Assembly (NCBI GenBank): GCA_002345825.1
Contig: DDWD01000222.1
Location: 1-57,040, forward strand
DNA from: Bacteroidales bacterium UBA2295
Lineage (GTDB): Bacteria > Bacteroidota > Bacteroidia > Bacteroidales > Tenuifilaceae
Length of the DNA stretch: 57,040 bases
Reading direction: 5' to 3'
Shown: piece after piece, positions 35,365-44,510 of the stretch
How the letters are laid out: the number at the start of each line of letters is the position of its first letter
Numbering within the stretch: the first letter of the stretch is position 1
The notes under the pieces: generated by a model
Told to the model about the DNA's origin: nothing
What the model saw: the letters and a program-made list of their open reading frames with translations, nothing else
The model's database searches: none
Translations under genes and position numbers: made by a program

Positions 35365-37689
35365 ATGATGAACCTGACTACTTTAAACTATAATTTTATG
35401 AAGGACTTTCAGGTAGATGTTATACCAAATCCCGCAATAGTTTACGACTCGGACTGGAGGATTCGCCAAATCAACAAACCTGCCTTAACTCTTTTGGGTT
35501 ATTCAAATTCCGAGGAGCTTTACGGAAAATCTATACATCATATCTTGGCCACTAAGAAGTATCGGAATTCAGATGATCTGCAATTGCTAATTGAGGATAC
35601 AAATCAACAAACTACTGGCAAAGAGATTGAGCATTTGGGTAACGAAGGGAAAAGCATTACATTATTTGTCCAGTTTAAGAAGATGATTGATACAGAAAAC
35701 CCTGGAGCAGTCCTGTATCTAGAATCGGGTTTTTACTGTGAAGACATGCTTCAACAGTCTATCCAGGAGCATCAGAATAAGCTAGATTACTGGAATATTC
35801 TAGCAGATAATGTCCCCGGCCTAATGGTAATTCTTATTGATAAGAATTTGGATGTTCAATGTAGTATTGGTCATGAAGAGAACAAGAATATTGTTGTAGA
35901 TGCCGAAATAGGTTCTAAGAGCTTAACGGGTCACCTTCCCCCTGAGTTTATTGCTGTTTTACAACCCATAATTAAAATTGCTTTTGAGGGCACCCCTGTT
36001 AGCAGGGAGTTTACCTACCAGAGTGATTACTACGCCGTTAAACTCAAGCCGCTCATAGATAAACGCGGAAATATGTTATGCGTTGTTGTTATCCAAAATA
36101 TTACCGAAACAAAGCTAGTGGAAAGGAAGCTTGTGATCTCGAAGGAAGAGGCCGAAGGTGCAAACGAGGCAAAGAGCAACTTTATAGCCAAGATGTCGCA
36201 TGAGATACGAACACCCCTTAATGCCATTATTGGTTTTTCCGATCAGCTCCAAAGAACCAGGCTTTCAAAAAAGCAGTCCGATTATCTCGATATAGTGAGC
36301 AACTCTTCTCAACATTTACTATCGACAATCGATGATATTCTGGTACTTTCAAAGGTAGAGTCGGGGCAAATTGAGGTTGACGATAAGCCGTTTAAAGTTG
36401 CTAAGGTGCTTAAAGCGGTTGAGGATATTCTTGGCCATAGGTTGCTGAAGAAGAATCTTGAATTCACGCTGCACTGCGATATACCAAGCGATGAGGTGCT
36501 GCTGGGCGATTCGGCCAAGCTACGCCAAGTCCTAATAAACCTCGTGAATAATTCAATAAAATTTACGCACAGAGGTAAAATTTCCCTCACCTGCTCAACC
36601 GTTATTAATGCATCAAGAAGTATAATCATACGTTTTGATGTGACAGACTCGGGCATTGGTATACCACCCAACGAGTTGGAAACTATCTTTGATCCCTTCC
36701 ATCAGGTCGATAATTCAATGGGACGAAGCTACTTTGGATCGGGTCTAGGCCTTACCATTTGCAAGGAGTTGGTAGGGTCTCTTGGTGGAGAGATTAGCGC
36801 CATAAGTACGCCCGGCGAGGGTTCAACATTCACGTTTACACTATCTTTCAAGAAATCCACAGAACCATATATCGAACACCAAGACAAAAGCCTAGGTGAT
36901 CACAACGATGTATTGAATGGAGTAAACATTCTCTTTGTTGATGACGATCCCGTAAACCTTTTGCTGGGGAAAGTAATACTCAATAAGTACCGAGCCAAAG
37001 TTATATTTGCTAAAACAGGGCAGGAGGCTATAAAACGTTTTAGGCCTGGTCGTTTTCAGCTAGTTCTCCTCGACATAAATTTGCCGGGTACCAGCGGTAT
37101 TGATGTGGCAAAGCATATAAGGGAGAAGGAGGAGCACGTTAAGAAAATCAACCCAACAAAAATTATTGCAATGACAGCCAATGCGCTAAAAAAGCATATT
37201 GAGCAATACATTAAGGCTGGTATGGACGATGTAATTCTTAAACCATATACCGAAGAAAAACTCTACCAAAAAATTGTATTACACACTCATACCAGAGAAG
37301 ATGAAGATTTAAATGTCTACAAGAACAATAGTTACGATAGCATAGGTGACCGATACAGCTTAGAAGAGTTGTTAAGTATTACAAAAGGCGACAAAGAGTT
37401 TACCCTTTTGATGCTAAATACTTTTATTGAAAACGCCACAAATTTGCTTGAAAGCATAAAAGCAAGCCTTTATCGAAACGATTATTTATCTATTGCCGAA
37501 TCGACTCACCGGCTTATACCGTCGGTGGAGCAGCTGGGCTTCAGCAATACCACTAGGCTTCTCAAGAGCATTGAGAGAAGGTATCTCAGAAAAGAATCAT
37601 TTACCAATGACCCTAAGCTTATTGAGAAAGCCATAAACGAGATAGCATTATGCATTGAATCTATTAGAGAGGCTAGGGATGGAATTTAG
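35365..37689 (+). CDS. Cytoplasmic hybrid histidine kinase with REC and Hpt domains
   Basis: A 774-residue phosphorelay kinase. Order: PAS (about 15-120), a second PAS-like region (about 140-255), HisKA with KMSHEIRTP (H279), HATPase with NLVNNSIKF and the G boxes DSGIGI and GSGLGLTI, receiver (D570 in LLDINLP), then Hpt with H715 in STHRLIPSVEQLGF. No membrane segments or signal peptide, so the stimulus is likely cytoplasmic. The enhancer-binding regulator is the next gene, making it the likely output. A start at Met12 (35398) is also possible. Confidence 0.93.
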   Translation: MMNLTTLNYNFMKDFQVDVIPNPAIVYDSDWRIRQINKPALTLLGYSNSEELYGKSIHHILATKKYRNSDDLQLLIEDTNQQTTGKEIEHLGNEGKSITLFVQFKKMIDTENPGAVLYLESGFYCEDMLQQSIQEHQNKLDYWNILADNVPGLMVILIDKNLDVQCSIGHEENKNIVVDAEIGSKSLTGHLPPEFIAVLQPIIKIAFEGTPVSREFTYQSDYYAVKLKPLIDKRGNMLCVVVIQNITETKLVERKLVISKEEAEGANEAKSNFIAKMSHEIRTPLNAIIGFSDQLQRTRLSKKQSDYLDIVSNSSQHLLSTIDDILVLSKVESGQIEVDDKPFKVAKVLKAVEDILGHRLLKKNLEFTLHCDIPSDEVLLGDSAKLRQVLINLVNNSIKFTHRGKISLTCSTVINASRSIIIRFDVTDSGIGIPPNELETIFDPFHQVDNSMGRSYFGSGLGLTICKELVGSLGGEISAISTPGEGSTFTFTLSFKKSTEPYIEHQDKSLGDHNDVLNGVNILFVDDDPVNLLLGKVILNKYRAKVIFAKTGQEAIKRFRPGRFQLVLLDINLPGTSGIDVAKHIREKEEHVKKINPTKIIAMTANALKKHIEQYIKAGMDDVILKPYTEEKLYQKIVLHTHTREDEDLNVYKNNSYDSIGDRYSLEELLSITKGDKEFTLLMLNTFIENATNLLESIKASLYRNDYLSIAESTHRLIPSVEQLGFSNTTRLLKSIERRYLRKESFTNDPKLIEKAINEIALCIESIREARDGI

Positions 37690-37731
37690 GGTAAACGAAT
37701 ATAGATGCAGAAATCATTTTTGATTAAAAAA

Positions 37732-37745
37732 GTCCCGTCAGGGAC
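37732..37745. repeat. GTCCC/GGGAC hairpin repeat
   Basis: GTCCC-GTCA-GGGAC after the kinase gene. The same short hairpin type recurs twice near 40556-40670. Such GTCCC..GGGAC elements are dispersed in related genomes. Confidence 0.6.
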
Positions 37746-37863
37746 ATAATGAAAATCAATTTGTTTAAGGAAAACCTGCTTATAGATGAGGTTGCCATGG
37801 GATGGAATAGACTTTACCGAGTTTGTTTTTATTGCTATATTTACGATAATTTATTGAAAAAGT

Positions 37864-39207
37864 ATGAAAGCATCAATCCTTATTATAGATGACGATCCGT
37901 ACATCATCACTTTGCTCGACAGCTACTTTAAGCGAGAGGGTTACAAAACATTTACATCATTCAAAGGAAAGCCAGCGCTCAAGATACTGCGCAGTGAGCG
38001 CATTGATGTTATACTTTGCGATATTCGCCTTCCCGATATTGAAGGCACGGAGCTCCTGAAGTATATACGCCAGTTAGCTCCCGAAACGTCTGTAATCATG
38101 ATGACGGCCTACGCAGGGATTCGTGCAGCTGTTGAGAGCATTAAGGCAGGAGCTTTTGAATATGTAACAAAACCAATTCTACCAGACGAAATTAGCGATA
38201 TCGTGCGGCGCGCAGTAGATAAAAACGTTAGTAAAGGCGTACAAACGGATGATGACTTTATAACAGGTGATAGCAGCAAGATGCTTGAGGTAATTGAACA
38301 AGCAAAGCTGGTGGCACCCACCGATATGTCGGTTCTAATACAAGGCGAAACAGGTTCTGGCAAGGAGTATATTGCCCGTTTAATACATAAAAATAGCACG
38401 CGGAAAAGTAAAAGGTTTATGGCCATCGACTGTGGTGCCATACCCCGTGAGCTGGCTTCGAGTGAGCTTTTTGGGCATATTAAAGGTGCATTTACAGGAG
38501 CAATTTCCGATAAATCGGGATATTTTGAGCAGGCCAATGGCGGAACCATTTTCCTTGATGAGATAGGTAACTTAACCTACGAAACTCAGGTAAAACTTCT
38601 GCGCGCCATTCAGCAGAAAGTAATTACACGTGTAGGCGACAGCAAGGAGATTAAGGTTGATGTGCGCATAATATCTGCCACCAACAGCGATATGCTAAAA
38701 GCCCTTGGCGACGGGAACTTTCGCGAAGATCTTTATCACAGGATAAATGAGTTCAAAATGGAATTACCCCCATTGCGCGAACGAGGCAACGATATTATTA
38801 CCTTTGCCCGTCATTTTCTTGCCGAGGCAAATCAGAATCTTAATAAAAACGTAAAAGATTTTGATAGCAATGTGATAAATGCCTTTAAAAGTTATACTTG
38901 GTATGGCAATTTGCGCGAAATGCGCAACGTGGTGAAGCGAAGCGTGCTTATTACACGTACCGATTATGTTACCATTAGCTCACTACCTGAGGAGCTTAGA
39001 TCTGAGTACTCACTGGAGCCCGATAATATTATCCCCACCGAAGACTCCCCCCTTAACCTGAAGAATGCAGCCGAAGTGGCAGAAAAATATGTGGTAGAGC
39101 AGGCCCTGAAAGAGGCTAATTTTAATAAATCATTGGCTGCCAAAATTTTGAAAATTGACAGGAAAACACTCTACAATAAGATTGACCGTTATGGTATTGA
39201 GTTGTAA
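37864..39207 (+). CDS. Sigma-54 enhancer-binding response regulator (NtrC family)
   Basis: A 447-residue activator with three parts. The receiver has D53 in LCDIRLPD. The AAA+ domain has Walker A GETGSGKE (161-168), the sigma-54-contacting loop GAFTGA (208-213) and Walker B GGTIFLDEIGNL. The C-terminus is a Fis-type helix-turn-helix (LAAKILKIDRKTLYNKI). It activates transcription by remodelling sigma-54 RNA polymerase from distant upstream sites. It lies 174 bases after the hybrid kinase gene and is its likely partner. TGGCA-type promoters and TGTRGA inverted repeats around it are candidate targets. Confidence 0.95.
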   Translation: MKASILIIDDDPYIITLLDSYFKREGYKTFTSFKGKPALKILRSERIDVILCDIRLPDIEGTELLKYIRQLAPETSVIMMTAYAGIRAAVESIKAGAFEYVTKPILPDEISDIVRRAVDKNVSKGVQTDDDFITGDSSKMLEVIEQAKLVAPTDMSVLIQGETGSGKEYIARLIHKNSTRKSKRFMAIDCGAIPRELASSELFGHIKGAFTGAISDKSGYFEQANGGTIFLDEIGNLTYETQVKLLRAIQQKVITRVGDSKEIKVDVRIISATNSDMLKALGDGNFREDLYHRINEFKMELPPLRERGNDIITFARHFLAEANQNLNKNVKDFDSNVINAFKSYTWYGNLREMRNVVKRSVLITRTDYVTISSLPEELRSEYSLEPDNIIPTEDSPLNLKNAAEVAEKYVVEQALKEANFNKSLAAKILKIDRKTLYNKIDRYGIEL

Positions 39208-39252
39208 ATAAAGGAGGTTGTCGTATGTAAACATATGGACACCCTCCTTTAT
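39208..39252. terminator. Bidirectional terminator between regulator and dodecin genes
   Basis: ATAAAGGAGG pairs with CCTCCTTTAT, and after one mismatch TGTC pairs with GACA. The hairpin lies in the 65-base gap between the convergent genes. Confidence 0.75.
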
Positions 39253-39272
39253 AATTTGGTTGTAATAACAAG

Positions 39273-39476
39273 TTACTTGTCAATCTCAAAAGAGATTTTG
39301 GCATTAACAGCATATGAAACAATCTTGTTGTTCTCAACATTAGCGTTCATATTCTCAATGTAAATGGATCTAATGTTTTTTACCGATTTTGATGCTTCGC
39401 TCAACGCTTTCTGGGTTGCTTCTGTGAAACCTTTGTCCGACGATGCAATAACTTCAATAACTTTTACCATTCCCAT
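39273..39476 (-). CDS. Dodecin flavoprotein
   Basis: A 67-residue protein of the dodecin family, which assembles into a dodecamer that stores flavin (FMN, riboflavin) and may limit its photochemistry. The family pattern is visible: VKVIEVIASSDKGFTEATQKALSEA, then NIRSIYIENMNANVENN and a terminal strand. Start MGMVKV, or the second Met six bases later. The ribosome-binding site TAGGAGG lies eight bases upstream. The TGGCA-type promoter is at 39521-39537. Confidence 0.93.
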   Translation of the reverse strand: MGMVKVIEVIASSDKGFTEATQKALSEASKSVKNIRSIYIENMNANVENNKIVSYAVNAKISFEIDK

Positions 39477-39520
39477 AATTTATACCTCCTATTTTTAATT
39501 TAACATTCAATTACTTGTGT

Positions 39521-39537
39521 TGTAAAAAACCGTGCCA
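39521..39537 (-). promoter_or_regulatory. TGGCA-type (sigma-54-like) promoter of dodecin gene
   Basis: On the minus strand TGGCACGGTTTTTTACA. It has the full sigma-54 -24 element TGGCACG and a T-rich run, but the -12 GC is replaced by TA. It lies about 60 bases before the start. Confidence 0.6.
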
Positions 39538-39663
39538 TAAACCTAATTGCCACCTTTCCCAATAGCTGATAAAGGGAACCCTTCCGGTTTAATACCCTTA
39601 TGAGTTTCAAAAAATCTCGATATTCTTATTATCCTCCGTTCTGATTCATAGTTTCAACATTGG

Positions 39664-39681
39664 TGTAGAAATATCTCAACA
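39664..39681. promoter_or_regulatory. UAS-like inverted repeat C
   Basis: TGTAGA-AATATC-TCAACA, 127 bases upstream of the dodecin TGGCA box, in the intergenic region shared with the sodB gene. The rest of this 416-base gap holds a short GGCAC/GTGCC palindrome near 39774 and nothing else I recognise. Confidence 0.5.
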
Positions 39682-39892
39682 GTTTAGTATCCGCAATGTA
39701 ACCAGCAAATTAAAACAGCCTTATTTTTTGTACTACTCAACTCTTGAATTAAGTTAACTACAAGGATGTGAGGCACTAATAAGTGCCGGTAAAGATTTTA
39801 GGAATGGTTATTGCCATTTAGGTCTTCATAAAATCTTCTTAGATTTTAATGCCCTTAAATGTACATATGTTGAACCTAAAACTTAATTTGTT

Positions 39893-40468
39893 ATGATTAA
39901 ACTACCTGAATTGCCATTTGAATTCAATGCGTTGGAACCGCATATCAGCAAGACAACCGTAGAGTTCCATTACACTAAACACCATCAGGGTTATGTTAAG
40001 AAGTTGAATGGGATGATTGAGGGGACTGAATTTGAAAAGATGAGCCTTGTGGATATTGTGAAAAAATCGAAAGGGGGAATGTTTAATAACGCTGCCCAGG
40101 TTTGGAATCATACTTTCTACTGGGAAGGATTTTCTCCCAAAGGAGCAAAAGAACCCAAAGGGAATGTTTCCGAGTTGATAAACAAGAGATTTGGCTCCTT
40201 CGATAAGTTTAAAGAGGAGTTCGAAAAGGTGACTGCTGGATTATTCGGATCGGGATGGTCGTGGTTGGTTGTTCAAGATGATGAGATAATCATTACAGGA
40301 ACATCAAATGCCGACACACCAATTATTGGAAATGCCAAGCCACTTTTTACCTGCGATGTTTGGGAACATGCGTACTATCTAGATTATCAAAACAAAAGGC
40401 CAGAATATCTTAAAAACTTCTGGAACCTACTGGATTGGGATGTAGTGGAGCAAAGATTTAATGCGTAA
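39893..40468 (+). CDS. sodB: Iron superoxide dismutase
   Basis: A 191-residue Fe/Mn-family superoxide dismutase. Metal ligands: H26 (EFHYTKHHQGY), H73 (QVWNHTFYW), and D and H of DVWEHAYYLDYQ near residues 157-161. The AAQ before VWNHTF points to an iron-type enzyme (Gln in the active site from the N-terminal domain). It is cytoplasmic, with no signal. It is divergent from dodecin, so inverted repeat C could influence it, but no TGGCA box is seen before it. Confidence 0.95.
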   Translation: MIKLPELPFEFNALEPHISKTTVEFHYTKHHQGYVKKLNGMIEGTEFEKMSLVDIVKKSKGGMFNNAAQVWNHTFYWEGFSPKGAKEPKGNVSELINKRFGSFDKFKEEFEKVTAGLFGSGWSWLVVQDDEIIITGTSNADTPIIGNAKPLFTCDVWEHAYYLDYQNKRPEYLKNFWNLLDWDVVEQRFNA

Positions 40469-40555
40469 TGTTTATTTGAATTGGGCTTTTAAGTAATAGG
40501 GAATAGATTAAAACAACTAAAATCAACCTAACCAGGGTAAAAAATACTTGGAGAC

Positions 40556-40670
40556 TTGTCCCGTGAGGGACAATATATTGGTAGCACTTAAAATGATCTC
40601 ACATTTTACCGTGCCGTTAGGTACGGAATATTCTGTACCTAACGGCACAGATTCTGTCCCTAGCGGGACA
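40556..40670. repeat. Three-hairpin GTCCC / GTGCCGTTAGGTAC element
   Basis: TTGTCCC-GTGA-GGGACAA is at 40556-40573. A perfect 14-base-pair stem, GTGCCGTTAGGTAC / GTACCTAACGGCAC, spans 40611-40648. TGTCCC-TAGC-GGGACA is at 40655-40670. The outer hairpins match the GTCCC type at 37732. It lies between sodB and the SDR gene and covers part of that 436-base gap. The rest shows an AAGACCG/CGGTCTT inverted repeat near 40853-40889, just before the SDR start. Confidence 0.75.
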
Positions 40671-40904
40671 TTGAATCAGGAGATAATATTAGAATAGTTT
40701 TGACATTTAGGTTACTTATTTTTCGGATGCGCCAGCCCGGCATAACTAATACAATATACCTTTCACTTATTCAGTGGAAGAATTTGACAAACAGTCCCAA
40801 ATAATTATTGCCTAAATGCCTAATTCAAATATTTATTTATCATTATGGATTAAGACCGATAATTTTAGGAGAATTAGCGGTCTTTCCTTAAAATTCAATT
40901 AGCT

Positions 40905-41618
40905 ATGAATATATTAATAACAGGCTGCAGCACGGGGTTAGGCTTTGGCTTAGCTAGTCACTATCTGGAAGAGGGCCATAAGGTTTTTGGAACAAGCAGA
41001 AATCCCAACGATGCGCTCATGAAGAATGATAGCTTTAGCTACTTGTCGCAGGATCTATCAGATTTTGAGCACCTAAAGAAAAGCATTCCAGAATTCTTGA
41101 GTAGTACAAAATCTCTTGACCTTGTAATATTAAATGCAGGAATACTAAATGAGGTTAAAGACCTAAAGGTCACAACCATTGAGGAGATAAGGCGAGTGAT
41201 GGATGTAAACGTTTGGGCAAACAAAGTGCTTATTGATATTTTGTTTGAGAGCTTGGAGAATGTTGACCAGCTAGTTGCCATATCGTCTGGCGCAGCGGTG
41301 AGTGGTTCTCGAGGGTGGAATGCATACGCACTCTCAAAGGCGACCCTTAATATGCTCATTGATTTATACTCAAAAGAGAATGCCACCTGTCACTTTTGCG
41401 CTTTAGCACCGGGCCTTATTGAAACCGGTATGCAGGACTACATCAATGATTTACCTGATAGCTATCAGGCAAAATTTCCGTTGGTGAATAAGCTTAAGCA
41501 GGCAAGGGGAACTGAGAAAATGCCTAAACCTAAGGATGCTGCCAAGATTGTTTCAAAATCCATTACGAGAGCATTAAAACACCCAAGTGGGAGTTTTCTT
41601 GATGTTAGAGAGATGTAA
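40905..41618 (+). CDS. SDR-family oxidoreductase
   Basis: A 237-residue short-chain dehydrogenase. TGCSTGLGFGLA is at residues 6-17, LNAG near residues 76-79, and YALSK is the catalytic Tyr-Lys pair. Substrate unknown. The gene precedes the GH3-family gene by 70 bases on the same strand, suggesting a small operon. An AAGACCG..CGGTCTT hairpin lies just upstream of its start and may act in the leader or as a terminator. Confidence 0.85.
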   Translation: MNILITGCSTGLGFGLASHYLEEGHKVFGTSRNPNDALMKNDSFSYLSQDLSDFEHLKKSIPEFLSSTKSLDLVILNAGILNEVKDLKVTTIEEIRRVMDVNVWANKVLIDILFESLENVDQLVAISSGAAVSGSRGWNAYALSKATLNMLIDLYSKENATCHFCALAPGLIETGMQDYINDLPDSYQAKFPLVNKLKQARGTEKMPKPKDAAKIVSKSITRALKHPSGSFLDVREM

Positions 41619-41688
41619 AATAATATTAGCATTAAACTGCATTGTTAACCAATACCGTCCAATCCACTTATAATAAATTTATTGGCAT

Positions 41689-43218
41689 ATGATTGTTATT
41701 GACGAGGTTATAAAGAAATTAGTTGAGGTTGCAGATGCAATCCTCACCAATCCTAATCCTAAAGATGCACAGGAAGAGGTTCTAAAGCAATTGTTGGAAA
41801 AGGCAAAAGATACCTCATTCGGGAAGTACTATCAATTTAACAAAATCCTTTCTTCAGACAACTTGCGCAACACCTTTGCAGAATCGGTTCCCTATCACAA
41901 TTACGACAGTATGCATAAGCAGTGGTGGAAAAAAACCATCGAAGGAGCTGAAGATATTACCTGGCCAGGCCAGGCAAAATATTTTGCCGTTTCCAGCGGA
42001 ACTACTAGCAAAAAGAAACATATTCCTGTAACCGATGATATGCTAAAGTCCATCCGTAGGGCAGGTATCCAACAAATAAAAGGAATTGCTGATTTTGATC
42101 TTCCCGCAGAGTTTTTTACAAAGGAGATATTGCTTTTTGGAAGTAGCACTAATCTTAAAAGGGTAAACGATCATTACGAAGGAGAGATTAGCGGCATAAG
42201 CGCCAGTCAGCTACCCTTTTGGTTTGAGGGTTACTACCGTCCTGGCAAGGAAATATCCGCAATCGACAACTGGGATGAGCGGGTAGATGCGCTGGCAAAG
42301 GAAGCTCCCAACTGGGATATAGGCACAATATCTGGAATTCCTTCGTGGATTGAGCTAATGCTGAAGCGGGTGATAGAGTACCACGGTCTCAAAAATATCC
42401 ATGAGATATGGCCCAACTTTATGGTTTATACTTCGGGTGGGGTTGCGTTTGAACCATACAAAAAGAGTTTTGAGCGTATTTCGGGTAAGCCTATAGTTGT
42501 AATCGATACGTACCTGGCCTCAGAGGGTTATCTGGCTACCCAGATAAGGAAAGATACCGATGCAATGGCGTTAATTACAGACAATGGCATTTACTTTGAG
42601 TTTGTTCCCTTTACCTCTGAAAATATTCTGGACGATGGAAGCATTCACCCCGATGCAAAGGCACTGAAAATTGAAGAGGTTGAGGAAGGAGTACAATATG
42701 TAATTGTTATAAGTACTGTTGCCGGTGCCTGGAGATACACCATTGGTGACACCATTGTGTTTACAGATATTAGCCGTGCCGAAATTAAAATTACTGGTCG
42801 AACCAAGCATTTTCTAAATGTGGTGGGCGCACAGCTGTCGGTAATTCAAATGAACAGAGCAATAGAGGTGCTCGGTGATGAGCTGGGTGTCGATATCAAA
42901 GAGTTTACAGTTGCTGCAATTTTAGAAGAAAATAATTACCTGCACCGCTGGTACTTGGGCACTAATAGCAATCAGGATATAGATGAGCCGGAGGCAGCCC
43001 AACGGCTTGATGAAATAATTAAAGAAAACAACAAAAACTATAAGGTCGCACGGAGCAAAGCCCTTAAATCGGTTCAAGTGAAAATTATTCCCAATAAGCT
43101 ATTCCCGCTTTGGGCGGAAGAAACTAATCAAAAAGGAGGGCAGGTTAAGGTGCCAAGAGTTATGAACGAGGAAGTCTTTAGTGAGTGGGAGTGGTTTGTT
43201 GAGAGGAAAATGAAATAA
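41689..43218 (+). CDS. GH3-family acyl-adenylate amido synthetase-like protein
   Basis: A 509-residue protein of the GH3 auxin-responsive-promoter family. In plants these conjugate amino acids to acyl acids via acyl-adenylates. The ATP-binding loop SSGTTSKKKHIPVT and the later YTSGGVAFEPY and YRYTIGDT-type segment (WRYTIGDTIVF) are visible. Many Bacteroidota encode such proteins; the bacterial substrate is not known. It is probably co-transcribed with the SDR gene upstream and converges on the HExxH gene with only four bases between stops. Confidence 0.87.
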   Translation: MIVIDEVIKKLVEVADAILTNPNPKDAQEEVLKQLLEKAKDTSFGKYYQFNKILSSDNLRNTFAESVPYHNYDSMHKQWWKKTIEGAEDITWPGQAKYFAVSSGTTSKKKHIPVTDDMLKSIRRAGIQQIKGIADFDLPAEFFTKEILLFGSSTNLKRVNDHYEGEISGISASQLPFWFEGYYRPGKEISAIDNWDERVDALAKEAPNWDIGTISGIPSWIELMLKRVIEYHGLKNIHEIWPNFMVYTSGGVAFEPYKKSFERISGKPIVVIDTYLASEGYLATQIRKDTDAMALITDNGIYFEFVPFTSENILDDGSIHPDAKALKIEEVEEGVQYVIVISTVAGAWRYTIGDTIVFTDISRAEIKITGRTKHFLNVVGAQLSVIQMNRAIEVLGDELGVDIKEFTVAAILEENNYLHRWYLGTNSNQDIDEPEAAQRLDEIIKENNKNYKVARSKALKSVQVKIIPNKLFPLWAEETNQKGGQVKVPRVMNEEVFSEWEWFVERKMK

Positions 43219-43222
43219 TCAA

Positions 43223-43801
43223 TCAGTCCCCCGAGGGTCTATCCTCCACAAGGTTCATTACCTCCTCGGGCGAGAGGTAGAGCCTTTTTATTCGTTTAAT
43301 ATACCTCTCAGGCATATCCGCCTTATGTAAAATAAAATCCTTGGTGGCCAGAATGTAATCGCCCAAATCATGATTGATGGCATAAGTATCGGCTGCCCTT
43401 TCGGCTGATATAATAAAACTTTTGGAAGTATAGTAGCCAATGCCAAACAGAATCATCGACCAGTTATTCCTTTTCAGGTAGTCCATAATATGTCCCAGCT
43501 CGTGGCCAATCCACCCAACAAGCACATCCTCAGGTAATTCTTGAATTGGTATTTTTTCTCCTTTCAACTTAAAGAAACGGCTTATTTTGATAATGTATGA
43601 CCTCCATTTCCGTCTACCATACATGGTGGTATATTTAGGTTGCGCCTGCATCACCGATTTGCGGATATTATCGTTAAAGACAAAGTCAATCTTTTCGTTT
43701 TTTAGATCCGGGTAAAACGATAGGGACTGAAGGATTACATCCCTGAGTTCGGCAGGTATATTTTTTTTATTTCCAAATTCTTCCAAAATTGGACTTGCCA
43801 T
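43223..43801 (-). CDS. HExxH metallopeptidase-like protein
   Basis: A 192-residue protein with a zinc-binding HELGH at residues 100-104 and a downstream SAERAADTYA segment that could provide the third ligand, as in gluzincin peptidases. It has no signal peptide and no clear membrane segment. It is shorter than M48 proteases. It follows the LigD-like gene by two bases in the ATPase operon. Role unknown. Confidence 0.7.
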   Translation of the reverse strand: MASPILEEFGNKKNIPAELRDVILQSLSFYPDLKNEKIDFVFNDNIRKSVMQAQPKYTTMYGRRKWRSYIIKISRFFKLKGEKIPIQELPEDVLVGWIGHELGHIMDYLKRNNWSMILFGIGYYTSKSFIISAERAADTYAINHDLGDYILATKDFILHKADMPERYIKRIKRLYLSPEEVMNLVEDRPSGD

Positions 43802-43803
43802 AT

Positions 43804-44472
43804 TTACATCATTTTATGGAGATTGTGCTGTGGAATTGAGTTATTCTTTCGGACGATCAATGAAACATCATCAAGATTTTTCCTTTTCATTCGATTAATG
43901 ATAAGGTCGGAACGAATGGATTTTGTTTCAGTCCTACACGGTTTGCGCCTAGCGTTGGCCTCATCATCCTTCATCTTTATAAATAACCATTGGACAGAGT
44001 CCTTTTTGCCGGTGCGTTTCAGTACATAACCTCCCTTCAACTTTTTGCCTTCAAGCCATACTTCTACTCTGCCATCATCAAATGAATCAGCCATAGATAA
44101 CCCATCGCCTTCATTTTCTTTTCGTAGGTTGCGGTAGGTGCCACCATCCCTAACAATCACTTCTCCAACGCCATATTCATCATCCAGTATAGTGCCTTTA
44201 AAATCAATGTAGTTCAAGGGATGATCTTCCATTAGGATGGCCAATCTTTTCTCTGAAGGATCGGTAGATGGCCCTTTAGGAATTGCCCATGTTTTGAGTA
44301 TATCATCCATCTTCAGCCTGAAATCATAATGCAGATTGCTGGTATGGTGCCTCTGAATGGCAAAGCTTAGACTTTCCAATTTCTTCTTTTTTTTGTTGGA
44401 GGGTCCGGGAGTCTTAGTGAAACTAAGCTTCTTCTTGTATTTTTTCAATTTAGGACTATCTGCAATTACCAT
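43804..44472 (-). CDS. Standalone LigD-type 3'-phosphoesterase
   Basis: A 222-residue protein matching the phosphoesterase (PE) domain of bacterial non-homologous end-joining ligase LigD, here without polymerase or ligase domains. Active-site residues known for LigD PE are in place: H42, H48 and D50 in RHHTSNLHYDFRL, and H84 in MEDHP. The domain removes 3'-terminal phosphates and ribonucleotides from DNA ends. A lysine-rich N-terminal extension (residues 1-35) may bind DNA. It lies 38 bases after the P-type ATPase gene. No Ku gene is in the window. Confidence 0.88.
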   Translation of the reverse strand: MVIADSPKLKKYKKKLSFTKTPGPSNKKKKKLESLSFAIQRHHTSNLHYDFRLKMDDILKTWAIPKGPSTDPSEKRLAILMEDHPLNYIDFKGTILDDEYGVGEVIVRDGGTYRNLRKENEGDGLSMADSFDDGRVEVWLEGKKLKGGYVLKRTGKKDSVQWLFIKMKDDEANARRKPCRTETKSIRSDLIINRMKRKNLDDVSLIVRKNNSIPQHNLHKMM

Positions 44473-44510
44473 AACATTATATTTTTAAATCGATATCGAT
44501 TGCTGATTTA

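Noticed and set aside
39774..39789. GGCAC-TAATAA-GTGCC palindrome before sodB as a sigma-54 promoter or operator
   Set aside because: No second copy was found in the window, and the spacing does not fit GG-N10-GC. It may be a simple hairpin.
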